A stretch of 64,000 bases of DNA from Sindora glabra (Eukaryota > Streptophyta > Magnoliopsida > Fabales > Fabaceae): contig CM035235.1 of assembly GCA_020226215.1 (NCBI GenBank), forward strand, positions 44,607,511 to 44,671,510. The letters run 5' to 3'. The position numbers and the translations under genes are program-made. Numbering within the stretch: position 1 is the stretch's first letter; each line of letters starts with the position of its first letter. Positions 13,742 to 26,384 of this stretch are shown here, piece by piece. The notes below the pieces were generated by a model. It saw nothing but the letters and a program-made list of their open reading frames with translations, had not been told where the DNA came from and did no database searches.

Positions 13742-15022
13742 TTAGGGGATCTTCTTAGTCTTTGGGTTGACTATATCCATAGCGTACTCCAATTCATGTT
13801 CATATGGACCATCAGAATTTGAAGATTTCAGACTGCCAAGATCTGAATTTTGTTTTATATATGCCATATAAACTCACTTTATAGAAACAGCCAATAAAAG
13901 AGAAAAAAACATGAGGCGGACAACTTAGATAATGAATAAATTAAAAGAAGATCATAATGGAGTCTGTGCAGTCCAGCCAATCAATAAAAATTTTTCTTCC
14001 CGCATAGACTCCCTTATTTTAAGAAACAACCATAAGAAAAGAAGTTAGGATATAAGTCAGACTAAATCAATTTGTCAGAACAAATAGGATACCGAAGGTG
14101 ACGGGTAAATGAGTCCAAAAAACAAATGTAACACGTGAATGAACATTAATAACGTCTCCATATATATCCATAATGCAAAGCTATATTTAGTTTTAAGTAG
14201 TAAATGCAAGATCTCTGCATAAGAATTTCTCATTGAAACATTGAAAGAATAAATTTTGTAAAAATGTGAACTACAATATGACAGGATCACTAAACTAAAA
14301 ACACACAATATGTATAATGGGAATAATATTTGAAGGTAAACTCATGTCTAAGATGCAAATTACAGTTTCAGAAAAAGAAGAATTGGAGTGAGGGATACGA
14401 TCAGAATCGATTTTAATATCGGTTTTGAACTTGAAAAAAAAAATCCCAAGAATGAGTTATGTGGAGCGTTACAATAAAATCAGGAAATGGTGGTATCACT
14501 CAAATCATAAAACAGAGTCAGACTTTCACCTACCGAATCAGCCTTCTCTACAGAATCCAAGATAGAAGAAGTTCTAAGCTCTATTTCACTCTATTGAATT
14601 AATGATACATACTCTCTATTTATAATTCAAGCATAGCCATTTTTATGTGTAGACTAGCCAAATTTATAAATCATTCACTTACCATTGATTCTGTGCAATG
14701 CCAATTGCTCTTACTTGTTGCAGATTCCTGATGACTTAATTCGTGGGAATTTCCAAGTTTTACTCCACACGCCTGAAATGATCCAAAAATTTCAAATGAT
14801 TCAACTATAAATCATTGATAAAATAAAAGCAATTAAAACAAACCTTATGTAATTTTTTACAATTCTCATAGAAACCTCTTCAAAATCATGAATGAAACCA
14901 CAGATAAATCAGGAAATAGTTACGATGGCAGAAGAGCGTCGGATGGGGAAGACGAAAGGCAAGGAGAAGGTTGACACTCGACAGTGACGGCGGTGAAGCG
15001 AAAGCAGTGTTAGTGGTTTCAT
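13742..15022 (-). CDS. Five-exon gene model: small protein of about 128 residues, putatively organelle-targeted, family unknown
   Basis: Exons on the minus strand are 15022-14924, 14772-14683, 14429-14364, 14061-14031 and 13842-13742, giving 33, 30, 22 and 10 codons plus one base, then 33 codons to TAA. All four introns (151, 253, 302 and 188 bp) start GT and end AG, and the phases (0, 0, 0, 1) join without a stop. The first 33 residues have no Asp or Glu and many Arg, Ser, Leu and Phe (MKPLTLLSLHRRHCR...), as in mitochondrial or plastid transit peptides. The C-terminus is charged and ends NPKTKKIP. I do not recognise the family. Exons 1, 2 and 5 are the best supported. The very short exon 4 (31 nt) and exon 3 were chosen because they keep the frame, so other splicing is possible. 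The N-terminal targeting role is inferred from composition only. Confidence 0.55.
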
Positions 15023-15173
15023 TTGCTTCGCTGGAAATGCGAAATCACGAATAACCTATGATCTGAACTTTCATCGCAATGGTCTGGGACTCAAAATGCT
15101 TCATCGACAACCAAGGAATGAATAGTTCGCTCTAAGCAGACTGAGGTGCTCTGTGAATCGATGACCAGGATAA

Positions 15174-15182
15174 TTAATATAC
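15174..15182 (-). promoter_or_regulatory. Possible TATA box for the 13.7-15.0 kb gene
   Basis: On the minus strand 'tatattaa' lies about 150 bases upstream of the ATG at 15,022. Such a string is common by chance in this AT-rich DNA, so this is only a candidate. Confidence 0.25.
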
Positions 15183-15306
15183 AAAGCAAAAATAAAATCA
15201 ACGGCTGATGACTGTTAGAAATAATAAATTTCTTTTTATTATTAACAGTTATGAATGAATGGCGTAATTTACATCTTCCTCCACGCGCTTTATCATGGCC
15301 GTCAAA

Positions 15307-15340
15307 AATAGGTTTTTTGAAAAAAAAAAAAACCCATTTT
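15307..15340. repeat. Short hairpin of T run and A run
   Basis: 'aggttttttg' is followed by an A run and 'aaacccatttt'. The arms GGTTTTTT and AAAAAACC pair. It may be foldback remains; no function is inferred. Confidence 0.5.
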
Positions 15341-15497
15341 CTTATAGTGAACTTAGGTCTTTTTTTCCCCATAGATAGTAGTTATTCAACAATAGGTGAT
15401 AGATCCTGGCAACATAGGTACGCGAGGATGATAAAAGTATTCAAACCTGTCAGATCCTATTCATTCTATTGGACTCATATATTTTGGTTCGATCTTG

Positions 15498-15499
<2 letters not shown>

Positions 15500-15554
<55 letters not shown>
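15500..15554. repeat. AT dinucleotide microsatellite
   Basis: Uninterrupted TA/AT repeat of about 55 bases. It creates a spurious Tyr/Ile repeat frame on the plus strand. Confidence 0.97.
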
Positions 15555-15556
<2 letters not shown>

Positions 15557-17877
15557 ATTTTTATTTGTTGACTTCAATAGAGATTTATATTTATATATTA
15601 TATAATAGTCATAATATTTTTTACTTCTTAATATGATAAGTGTCATTCTTATAATTTATCATGCATTATTTTTATAATAAAGATTTAATCTCTTATTTAT
15701 ATATAATAATTTATATTAAACTATGAGAAAGCTCCTTGATTTCTTTTCCTCATTTATTACATTTTCTAATTTTCATGCTTTTTTTCTCTTTAAAGTGATC
15801 TCCATAATTTTTTCTTATTTATTATATTTTTATAAGTTCCTGAATCTTAACCACATTTAATTTTCATTAATAATTTTAATTAAATTAAAAGCTAAAATTT
15901 TTAATTGACAAACTGATTTATGTCAATGATTAGATTAGATTTTTTTTATCTTATAGATAGATAAGCAATTTGCACATATTAATTAATACTTGAGCCATAT
16001 TTTCTTGGGCACAACTTTCAAAATTCGTTAGTGTTAAATTTTCTATAAATTTTACAAGTAGGATATATAATATAAAATTTCAATTTTAATTATTTTAATA
16101 TAATTATTTGATACTTAACATAAATAGAGCATTTATATAAAGATTTACTAAATATTTGCTATTCCATTTATTTTTATCTGTCAGTAAGTTAAATGTATAA
16201 AAATTAAAGAGGTTAATTATTAATATACAAATTTATTCTTTACTAAAAATAATAATCAATATGTAAAGTAATTGATTATCTTTTATTTACTAGGATATTA
16301 AGAGTAAAATTGAAATAAGTTAATAATTTTATTTTTGGTTTTCTAAATATATAGATAAATAATGAAAAATATTATCTAAAATAATAAACAAAATGGAATA
16401 AAGGAAGTCATAAATATGTTAGAATTAATTTAGATAAAATTCTAATTTTTTAAATAACAATATAATTTTTAAATCTATAAAATTTAAAATTGAGATAATG
16501 TTTAAGAAAAACTTATATTTAATCATCTTCAACTATATATGTGTTATTATTTCCAAAAATTAATAAATAAAGAATGATTAAAAATATTAATTTATAATAA
16601 TATAAGTGATGATTCAAACATCATTAAAAATATTAATTTATATTGTTTTTCTAAATTTAATTTTTTTAATATTTAAATGAGTATATATTTTTTAATTACA
16701 GTAATGATTACTATTAATATAATATTATAATAATATAATAGCTTTATCAATTAACAATAAGTTTAAAAAAAGATAATATATTTTTTACTTATTTTGAATA
16801 TAATTATATCAATTAAATAATTATTTAATTGATATAAACATGACAATGTATTTTACATTAATCATTTAAATATCATATAATTTAAAATTATAATTTATAT
16901 GATAAATTATTATTAATTAAAATTAATTAAATTCATGCATCACATGGGTTACAAGCCAGTAATTTTCTGAACCTTGACAGAGGCGTAGATAAGTTTAATG
17001 CGTCTCAAAATATAGCATTAGTGAAAAATGTAAATTTTCATTGCATTAAGTACACTCTTACTGGATGTGGGAGATTGAGACAAATCTCTTAGTTCCTTAT
17101 TGAGAATAAAAGGAATGATTTAACTGTTACAATGATTTGACTAATTTACTAATTTGAAGTAGTAAATCTATGTAATAGATTAATAAGTAAAATGTATTAA
17201 AATTTTAACCAATAAAACTTATTATGATTATGATTCACATTCATTACAAATTTGATCAGTAAAGAATAATAAAAATATTTGTCTAACATCAACTAATAAA
17301 CTTTATTACAATTCAAAAATTTGTACTGCCCTCCGATCATTCCAATATAAGTAAGACGCAGCACAGCCAAAAATGAATTAATATTCTATTTAGTTTTAAT
17401 TATGCATTTATTAGTTATGTATTTAATTATAAAGAAGAGACTTGACATCGTGTAAGTTTAAATGACTAACATCAAATTTACACGGTCAATCCTAATAAAA
17501 TTTAATGATTAAGATAAATTTATTTTTGGTTATTTTTACAATGCATCTAGCCTATTCTTCCTTTTAATAAATAAATTAAACAAAAATACTTGAATCATTA
17601 ACATACTAAAAAATTTATTATTGTTAAAATCATTCATGATTTATTGAATCATACATGTAGGTGTCGATAAGTTACGGCAATTACTTAGTAAAAACTGTTA
17701 AAATCATAAATATTACTTAAATATTGGTTGATGGATTTTTTAAGTTTAGAATACAGACCAATATTTTGTGTTGTAAATAAAATATTTAAAAACATACTGA
17801 TCGTTCAAAATTAAATATACAAATTTTTTATATACATTGATGATCAGGAAATTTAAATTTAAGATATATATTTGATG
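15555..17877. other. AT-rich intergenic DNA, no gene recognised
   Basis: Very AT-rich with no open frame of note. It includes the perfect 34-bp palindrome listed separately and a second hairpin at about 16,873-16,904 (arms atcatataa and ttatatgat). Confidence 0.5.
16804..16837. repeat. Perfect 34-bp AT-rich palindrome
   Basis: Seventeen consecutive complementary base pairs centred between 16,820 and 16,821 (half-site tatatcaattaaataa). It could be the core of an old foldback MITE or a cruciform-prone site. No flanking target duplication was found. Confidence 0.85.
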
Positions 17878-18147
17878 GATAATGCTAATCTTTGCCCTTG
17901 GGTAATAATTAAGTGCTAATTATTAGCTTGTAATTAATAATAACAAAATTAATATTTTAGTTATATTTAATATTTTCTTTTTACTTTAATAATATATTAA
18001 GTGTGTTAATTAATATCTCCCACATGTTATATTATTAAAAATAGAAATAAAATATTAAACTTGATTCTAATATTGATTGTATTATTATTAAGTAAGGGTT
18101 TATAATTACATCTTAACCATCACCCTAGAGTGATGATTAGCATTATC
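17878..18147. mobile_element. Small TIR element (MITE), about 270 bp
   Basis: The left end 'gataatgctaatc' is matched exactly by the inverted right end 'gattagcattatc', and imperfect similarity continues inward ('ggtaataattaag' against 'ggtgatggttaag' in the reverse complement). There is no coding capacity. The 9-mers outside (tatttgatg and tatctttaa) agree only partly, so the superfamily stays open; a MULE-type MITE is possible. Confidence 0.5.
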
Positions 18148-18163
18148 TATCTTTAATTTTTAC

Positions 18164-18165
<2 letters not shown>

Positions 18166-18245
<80 letters not shown>
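18166..18245. repeat. AT dinucleotide microsatellite
   Basis: About 80 bases of pure TA/AT repeat just downstream of the 17,878-18,147 TIR element. Confidence 0.97.
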
Positions 18246-18253
<8 letters not shown>

Positions 18254-18559
18254 TTTATAACACTATCTTTTTCATGTTACAAGTTAAAAAGAAATCACAA
18301 AGTAAAAGGTAAAAAAATATTATATGATTTTTATATTCTTTTATTGAGTGAGTGCATTAGTTCATCCAACACTATCTTTTTTTTTTCTAAAAAATTTAGT
18401 ATATTAATGATTCAGATATTATTATTTAATTATTTATTGAAATGGATAGTATATATGTTACAAAGTAGAAATACTTAAAATAAATTTAGAATAAATCATG
18501 CATTATTTAGAGAAAAAAGGAAAAGAAAGAGGAACCCTATAGATTGTGCTAAGTTAGTG

Positions 18560-20195
18560 ATGAGTAAAATAGTTATGCTAACAACATGCATTTTTGTGTT
18601 TAGATGCCCAATATAAATATATCACTCCAATTTATGTAAATAATTGATGTGATATATTGTTCCCCCACATTTTCTCTACTTCAATTCCTCCCTCCCAATT
18701 AGGAGTGCAAATAGGTCGGGTGGCCTATCGGGAGCCTATGGCCCGACCTAATTAAAGCTTAACTTAGCTCGGCCTATTTAACTAAATGAGCCAAGCTAGG
18801 GCTAGTATAAAAGTTTTTTTAATTAAACAAGTCAGACTTTTTTATTTTAAGTCTAGCCTACAGGCCTATCGGGATGGCCTATTTAATATTTTTTATTTAA
18901 ATTTATTTACTATAAAGGCAATGACATATAGGCTTTTTTTTTTCAAGTCCATTATATAGGTTAAATATTTTGAATATTTGTTATATAATTTATGGTGAAC
19001 TAATTTGCCTTTGTTATTAATCTTTGATGTTATGATAACTTAATGTTATTTTACTTTTAATTAAATATTGAATATTTAAATTAGTAATTTTATGTTATGA
19101 GTATATGAATTTATTTCTTTGTTAATTAGTTCTTATATAAAATTTTGTATTAATTTTAGTATTATTAGGAGCATTTTAAGAATATATTGATATAAATTTA
19201 TATAAGTTATTAGCTTATTTAAGGTCTTTTTATTATAGACCTTTTAAGTCTTAAGTTGTTAACCTATTTAAAAACTTGTATTTAAAATAGAATTTTAAAT
19301 AGGCTAACAGGTCAGGTTCAGCCCTGAAATAAAGCCTTATATAGGCTAATAGGTCAGGTTCAGACTAATATTTTGCAATACAGGCCTGGTCTATTTAAGG
19401 CAAAGCCTAGCTCGACCCAGCCTATTTGCACCCCTACTCCTAATCCTAATTTCCTCCACCATTTACTCACTCTTGGATCATCCATGTTTTTGGTTGTATT
19501 TTGCTTTCTAGAATATCATACCTAAAAATACAAAAGAAAATCCCATATGGCATTATAGCATCCTGATGACAACAATTTCAAATAATAAATTTTATACAAA
19601 GAGTTTTGAAAATTATCATAGGTTATGTCAAATACCTCAATCATATATGAATGATGGGTTAAATGTTGCATTGGTACTCATTACTCAATATGTGAGGTTA
19701 ACACTCCCAAGAAAAAGCATAGTTGAATCCAATCCCTACAAATGTGATGAGTATTCATTAAATTTTAAAAAAAAATGAAGGCAGACATTTGATAGAAATA
19801 AAGAGTAGAAAGTATGATTGAATGTTGAAGAAGATGAATGAAATCAAATTGCTTACTAGATATATGAAACTTACATCAAAATGAAAGATAATAAAATATG
19901 ATAGATTATGAAACTATAAATTAAATTGCAAGAATGAAAATAAAAATTAAATAAATTTTAAATTTTGTATTTTTTTAGTAAGTGCACAATCCTATAGATT
20001 TCACAATGCGTTAGCAAAGAATCATTCCTACCAAAAAAATTGGTGAGAAAAAATACAAAATCAAAAAGAATCATTTTCAAGTTGAAAGGAATGCATACCT
20101 TACTAAAAAAAGTATCATTTTAGAGTTGGAAGAGCTTTAAAATAAAATTTGCAAATGACACAATCACTTTACTCTTTTTATTTTTAGCTTATGTC
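18560..20195. repeat. Dispersed AT-rich repeat, copy 2 (interrupted)
   Basis: Direct, diverged copy of the block at 134-965. It is split by the hAT element at 18,700-19,436, which explains the longer span. After the insertion the shared text resumes with 'tactcattactcaatatgtgaggttaacactccc', equivalent to 'tcattacttaatatatgaagttagtactccc' in copy 1. Confidence 0.55.
18700..19436. mobile_element. Non-autonomous hAT element, 737 bp, nested in a repeat
   Basis: The left end is TAGGAGTGCAAATAGG and the right end, read inverted, is TAGGGGTGCAAATAGG. Flanking 8-mers are CTCCCAAT (18,692-18,699) and CTCCTAAT (19,437-19,444), matching at 7 of 8. An 8-bp duplication with TAGGGGTG-type ends is the hAT pattern. 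The interior is rich in 'ggcctatt' and 'aggtcaggttcag' words and has no transposase frame. It is inserted into dispersed repeat copy 2 and is therefore younger than it. Confidence 0.75.
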
Positions 20196-21860
20196 AAGGG
20201 GTAGGGTTTAGATATCAGTTATTTGCAACAAATTGAGGTGTAACATATAATAATGTTATCCTACTAGGAAACAAAATGACATTAGTTATTATATAAACAA
20301 TCATTGTTGTAAATTTAAAGGCATTGATTTTAAGTAGAAAACTAATGTCTTTTTATAGACTATTCTTTTTTAAAAAAGCAGCCATGAGAAATAACTAATT
20401 AATAACACAATCAAAATCAACCAATTGAAAGCAACAAAAATACATTATCTATATCAACTATAAAATGAGATATAATGTGATAATAGCATAACTAATTGTA
20501 AGAGCTTTTATTCAAAGTTTTTGAACTCTTATTTACACATCAAAATACAACTTATAACAAGTCATTTAAATTCAAACCAACTATCAACAACAAATTTACA
20601 ACTACTTAATTTACTATAACATCAATAATATTCAGAACACCTAAAGTCATTATGGATTTAGCAATAAAACTAGTGCTAATTATGTATAATGATACAATAG
20701 AAATATGTACAGGTTAACATTACTTAATAAAGAACAAAGTAATAAACATAAGATTGATCCTCACAACAAATGCTTCACTAAATTGCATGACAAAACCCAT
20801 ATCTTGTATGACAAATAACTAAAATAAGATTACATCAATCATCATGCTTTATAAACTCTTCCACTAATATACATAACCATGTAGCAAATTGGAATTGTGT
20901 AGTAATATATAATATATCTAGCATGCTAAAAAAGGCACAATAGCATGCAATAAAAAAGGTAGCAAATAAAAATGATAGAAACATCACTACTAAATAGTGC
21001 ATGTCCATAATCATACTTCCTAAGGATGACTAAACCCTAAAAATATCACCAAACGTAACACATAATATAACCTTAAACATAGCTATGAACAAGATTGTCA
21101 CAATGCCACTATACACATACATATATGTGCCAACCAAATAAAGCAAAATTTAATATGTTAATATTTATAAATACAATGAAAATGAGAGAGAAATACATAC
21201 TTGAAAATTTTGATAATAACTAGAACGATAACAAGGCTAACTCTATGTGCAATAAAGAAAGTGAAAGAGGTTTAGGACCCACCACTGAAATTTTGATGGC
21301 AAAGGTGATGCTGTGAAAATGGATTTCAAAAGGCAAAAATGATGGAAAATAAAAAAAAATAAATGAAAGTTATATAGATAAAATAATTACACATTGTTTA
21401 TTAATTGACAACCAATGTTTTAAATAAACAACATCGGGTTTGATAGAAAATAAATGCATAAAATTAAGATGATATTTATAAAAATAGCACTAAACAATCA
21501 ATTTTAACATCAATTTTTTAAATAATTGACATCTTAATATCTTTTGTCCTTTCAAACATAATGGCTGACATTTACTTTAAACATCAGTTATACATAAAGT
21601 TGATGTCTTAATATTATTTCTATTTTTAAATATGTTGACGTTGACAAAAACATGTTAGTTTTTAAATTAATCACCATCTTAAGTTTTTTATGGAATTTTA
21701 AAAATGTCACTACATAACAAAAGATGCCAATTATTTTTGCAACCACCATCTAAAATTTGTATCAATAATTTCAAAAATATCATTGCATTTATATAAATAT
21801 CAATTTGTCCTATATTTGATGTCTATTAACCAATGTAGAATTGCAATTTTGTAGTAATAA
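20196..21860. repeat. Tract resembling CACTA subterminal repeats
   Basis: Between about 20,200 and 21,860, short words such as 'aattgacatctt', 'acatcagttat' and 'gttgatgtctta' recur in both orientations. 'cactacataacaaaag' begins at 21,718, and 'ttttgtagta' near 21,857 looks like a mutated inverted CACTA end. This may be the end of a decayed non-autonomous CACTA element whose body includes dispersed repeat copy 2. No complete pair of termini was found. Confidence 0.35.
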
Positions 21861-24026
21861 ATGTTCTATCCTAAATAACATTTTTCACATTCCCTTAGGC
21901 TCCATTTGTTTCATTGAATAGAACTTTTGTTAAGAAAATATCATTTGTATACATACTGATGAAGGAGTGACATGCTATCTATATTCATTGTTAAAAAATG
22001 ATATTTTATAACATTTTATAGAAATCATTTTTCATGAAAATAAATGGAGCCTTAATTAAAATTAATTTTCTAGGAATGGCTGCAATAATTGTAATACACC
22101 TGTTTACAGGATTTTTTTTTTCACAAAATAAAAACCGAAAACCTTACTATTTTACTTGCAAATAAATTTTATTTGATATCATATGATGTTATGTCGAATT
22201 AAAAGAATGAATTACAAATAATATTAATTAATTATTAATAATTATACTATAATTTTGGTTATATTTTATGTCACTGCAAACACAATGAAATTTCGCGGCC
22301 ACTATATCCCTGATATAGGCAACTGTAATCACAATAGCAACTGCAATTTAGAACTTTGATCAGTGTAAATTATTGTGTGTTGTACTGTGTGGTAGGCGAG
22401 CGTTGGAGAGGGAGAGAGAAGGAGGGATAGAGGGGGGAACAGAGATTGATATTGATTAGTATAAATTATTGTGAATGGGGGGTGGGGAGATTGCTTAGCA
22501 TAAACTGTTGTGTGTGTGGTGGATGGGAGTTGGAGGGAGGGAGGAAGCGAGAGATCCCTCGCCAGAGTGGAAGATTTAGAGGAAGCCATGTTATTGAGTG
22601 AAGAAAAGCCTTTTGTTGAAGTCGGTGATTGAGGTCAAGATTTAGGTTTATATAGGGACAGCATGCTATAGTTGATGAATGGTAATTTGGACTTGAACGG
22701 TAGTCGAATATTCCAGTTCGATCATGTTGTCTGCTGGCGTCATCTGTCCAATGTCCGTCCAAAATAGTTTTAGCTTTCCGGTATATCCTACAGTTGATTC
22801 ACATTTTGATCACTTAGGATTTCAGACATAATGTTCAACTTTTTTTAAATAAATTCAATAACTGATTATATTTATAGTTGGATTCATATTTTTCCAGCAA
22901 GAATCTAATTAAATTGAAGTTTCAGTTTTTTTTCTTTTTTGGAATTCGGATGTGTTGTAGAAGTTACGGGTTTTCTATGAACAAAATATAAAAAAAATAT
23001 TAATTTGTAATTCTTTTAATTTATCATATTAGCATGTTTTATTAAATAAGATCTATTTACAAGTAAAATGTTAATATTTTTAACTCTTATTCTATAAAAA
23101 TATTCTCTAAATATGTCTGTTCCGTTGTCTGTGTGATCGCAATAGAACGCCACATTGTGATTGTTGGGACTACTATAACTCATCACTGCACCTGTGAGAA
23201 CTAGCAACATAGTAAGGGGTCCTGGTTTTAATACACATCTAAAAAATTGCTATTGTGCTAATCTTGAAAACCGTAATCTGTCTCAATTTTATCATGCAAC
23301 AACATTCTATAATTTTTCTCGTAAAAAATTACGACAATTTAAAAACTATAGAAGGCTATTATTGAATTATTAGTCATTCTTCTAACCTTTTTAACTAAAC
23401 AGTCACTTTTATAACAGAGCAAGTGTGCTTGATATCCCAAACCAGAGAAAAGAATGACATAGTAGACGAAGGCAACAAAGGTGAAAAATTGAGAGTGTAC
23501 CTTCGTTGAAGGTCGTTATTGAGGCGAAGAAATACATTTAAATTGGGAGAGCAAGGATGTTAATTAAGGATAATTTGGACATGAAATTGTTGACGACTGT
23601 AACAATGGTCTTTTGAGCTCATGATTTTCAACCTGAGTATGAAGGCTCTGCTATTTACTTTTCATGTTGTTATGCCACTTTTATCGGATCCAAATCAGCA
23701 CCATTATCTGTTCTTTTTCTTATGTCGTTATGTGACTGTCTTTGTATTCAAATCGTGTTCTCCGCCACCATTATTTGTCTAACGTCCATCCAAAATTGTT
23801 CCACTGTTGATTCACATTTTACTTTTCATATAACCATTATAAATATCGTTAGAATTTAACCCTTATATATATATAATGTGCAGATGAACATGATGATTGA
23901 AATGGATTATCAAACTTTAGATATCTATTTTTAATAAAAAATTAACATTGTATAGTATCTTTTATATGTTAGTTATTAGAATAAATGACATCATATACCA
24001 ATATTTTGTAAGAAGCCATCCTTACT
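21861..24026. other. Intergenic DNA with a diverged duplication and a hAT-like end
   Basis: The segment 22,600-22,815 resembles 23,490-23,830. Both contain a 'gataatttggac' or 'gtaatttggac' phrase and end near 'gtccatccaaaattgtt' or 'gtccgtccaaaatagtt', followed by 'gttgattcacatttt'. At about 22,340-22,357, 'caactgcaatttagaactttg' is the inverted terminus of the CAAGGTTTTAAATTGC hAT family seen at 30,491, with no partner found. Minus-strand frames at 22,329-22,762 are Ser/Pro-rich, overlap one another and are probably not genes. Confidence 0.4.
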
Positions 24027-24113
24027 AAATGCTTATTCCCACCATTTATTAGAATTTGGTATGTGGCCCCTTATAAATGCTTACTGCCACCATTTATTGG
24101 AATTAGGTAATGG
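24027..24113. repeat. Tandem duplication, 48-bp unit, two copies
   Basis: 'aaatgcttattcccaccatt' at 24,027 recurs as 'aaatgcttactgccaccatt' at 24,075. Confidence 0.75.
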
Positions 24114-26384
24114 GTGCTATACCTTAATACATTGACGTGGTATCATCCCAATTATAACCATGTTAGTTTATAATAAATAACCAACATGTCATTCTTTTAA
24201 TAACTTCTACATTCTTACATTTGTCTAAAAATAGATACAACAATAAATCACTGTTCTAACAACATTATTAACACTAACTAGTTAATATCGTGCAATAACA
24301 TTACAATTAATCATTTGATCTTATAATCATGAAAAAAATTGATGGTGAATATCTACATGGTATCCATGAAGCAATCTTTTCCCTTTACTTTCATATCCAT
24401 AGAAAATTTCAACAAAGTATACCTTCATATGAATAATGTAAGAATTGCAAATAAAATTTCCTTATTAGTGAACACTTGTATATCTGCTCTTTCTTGATTC
24501 CAATAATATGATATGAATGATGCAAGCCTTGCAAATAATCATATTCAGGAATAGTGATTTACATCTTAATAGTTGATAATCAAGCAATATCATCTTGTAT
24601 TGTCTTCTTATGCCATATAAGGAGTGAAAGAGAAACTATGGAGTGAAAGCTTAAATGAAAAGAAGGAGTGAAAGAGAAAATAAAATATGGACACAATTTA
24701 GAGGCAATACAAGACATTCTACATCAATTTGCTAATTAAAAACTTGATGTTATAAATAAATAGAATCATTTAACTAGATAATTTTAGATGTCATTTATTA
24801 TATTGTTAAATAATTATTACATGTTACCTGAATGTTATGTTAGATTTAGACATTGGTTATGATAAAAAAAAAACCCATCATAGTAAAGGAGTATAATTTT
24901 CACAAACAACATTAGTTTTAATAAATAACTGACATCCTTTCTCCTAAATGTATTTAATGAACTTATACACCACATTTAGTTTTTGAAAATTATTTTGATT
25001 ATTAGAAAATAAATTAATCATTCTACAAACTGCACAAGTGATGGATTAAGTCTGAGAAAGCTTAAAAGTTGCATAAACTTGATGAAAGGTTTACTCTATT
25101 TTAAAAGACATTAATTTTTGTATGTTTGAAGAAAAATTGTTAATTTCAAAATTAATAAATAATGTTTTAATCAATTTTATTAAATATAATAAATTTGGGA
25201 TAAGTTATATGCTATTTTTGCATATTTTTCTTACAATGATACAAACATCAACAATTGAATATAAATATACAAAAATATAAGAAAGAAGACATTGATATAA
25301 GAAAATTTGTTCTAGAATTTTATCCATTATATATATTGCTATATCAACAAATGCAATTTACAACATATATCACAGAAGGAAAGTAAAAGGAAGATTTTGA
25401 TCTTTTACTATTGTTGCCAAACTCAATTCTAGTTCTCATTACCACCTATTAAATTTTGATATTAGTAAATTATGGATTTAGGCAATGCATTTGCCCCCAT
25501 TACAATGCTAGCCTATATTTGAGGTGGAAAAACATAACTCCCCACCATGTCATTTGATACATTTAAGCGATATTGATTTGATTCTATAATGTCATTGAAG
25601 ATGTTAAATGAAATGGTAAGGGAGTTGTTTTCCTCCAACTTATACACACATTAGAGTTAGATAATGAAGGCTAAAGCATTACCAAGATATTTTCAAATAG
25701 AGAATAAATGTGAAATATGTAGTCAATAAACCAAACTATAGATGTCGGTTATTAAATTAAAACTGACATTTTAGGCTTATTTCATTATAATTAAGTGTTG
25801 ATTGCATTGCCTAATAAAACTTAATAAATACCTTTACACTTTGGTTGATAACAAAATCAACATGGAATATCTTTTTTATTCCTGAGTGACCATTTAAGTA
25901 CCTTTTGGATGGAGGTTTCCTAACTTGACCTGTATCTTGAGTTTCCATTTAAATTTTAAAAATGTTATGTAACTATAGAGGTTAATTTGTTTTAAAATCG
26001 TAATCTTATTTGTTCAAATAATTTTAAAAATAGTACTATATATGTATAGTTGTCAATTTATGCTAAGATTGATGTTTATCAATCAACATAAAATTACAAT
26101 TCTATAGAAGTGAACTGATATCATATCTTGTTTTCTAGGTTGTTTATAATTGTTTTCCACATCAATTATAAACTCGATGCCATATATGAAAAGATTTAAC
26201 ATTTTTCAATGGCTTTATACATCGATTCTCCTATACTGAAATTGATGCCATTAATCTTTTACATGTCAATTGAATATTCGATGTAGAATCATCTTACATA
26301 CAATGTTGCTCATATATGCATCAATTCATAATCAATGTCTAATCTATTATATAATTGACATCATTTAGCATTTCTATAGTAGTG
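24114..26384. repeat. CACTA-like non-autonomous element remnant, right end at 26,384
   Basis: The right end reads, inverted, CACTACTATAGAAATGC and is preceded by phrases 'attgacatcattt', 'tcgatgtagaatc' and 'catcgattctcc' that recur in both orientations. This is the classic layout of a CACTA terminus followed by a subterminal array. A left CACTA end is not evident upstream, so the left limit is arbitrary. No transposase frame is present. Confidence 0.45.

Noticed and set aside
15091..15571. Overlapping open frames on both strands (93 and 106 codons) near 15.3 kb
   Set aside because: The plus frame ends in a Tyr/Ile run coded by the AT microsatellite. The minus frame includes a Phe/Lys run from the A/T hairpin and lies in the probable promoter and leader of the 13.7-15.0 kb gene.
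21718..21858. A tiny complete CACTA element between 'cactacataac' and 'ttttgtagta'
   Set aside because: The right end lacks the final G and no 3-bp duplication fits. It is more likely part of a subterminal array.
22329..22762. Two overlapping minus-strand frames rich in Ser, Pro and Leu
   Set aside because: They overlap in different frames, lack known motifs and derive from purine-rich low-complexity DNA on the plus strand.
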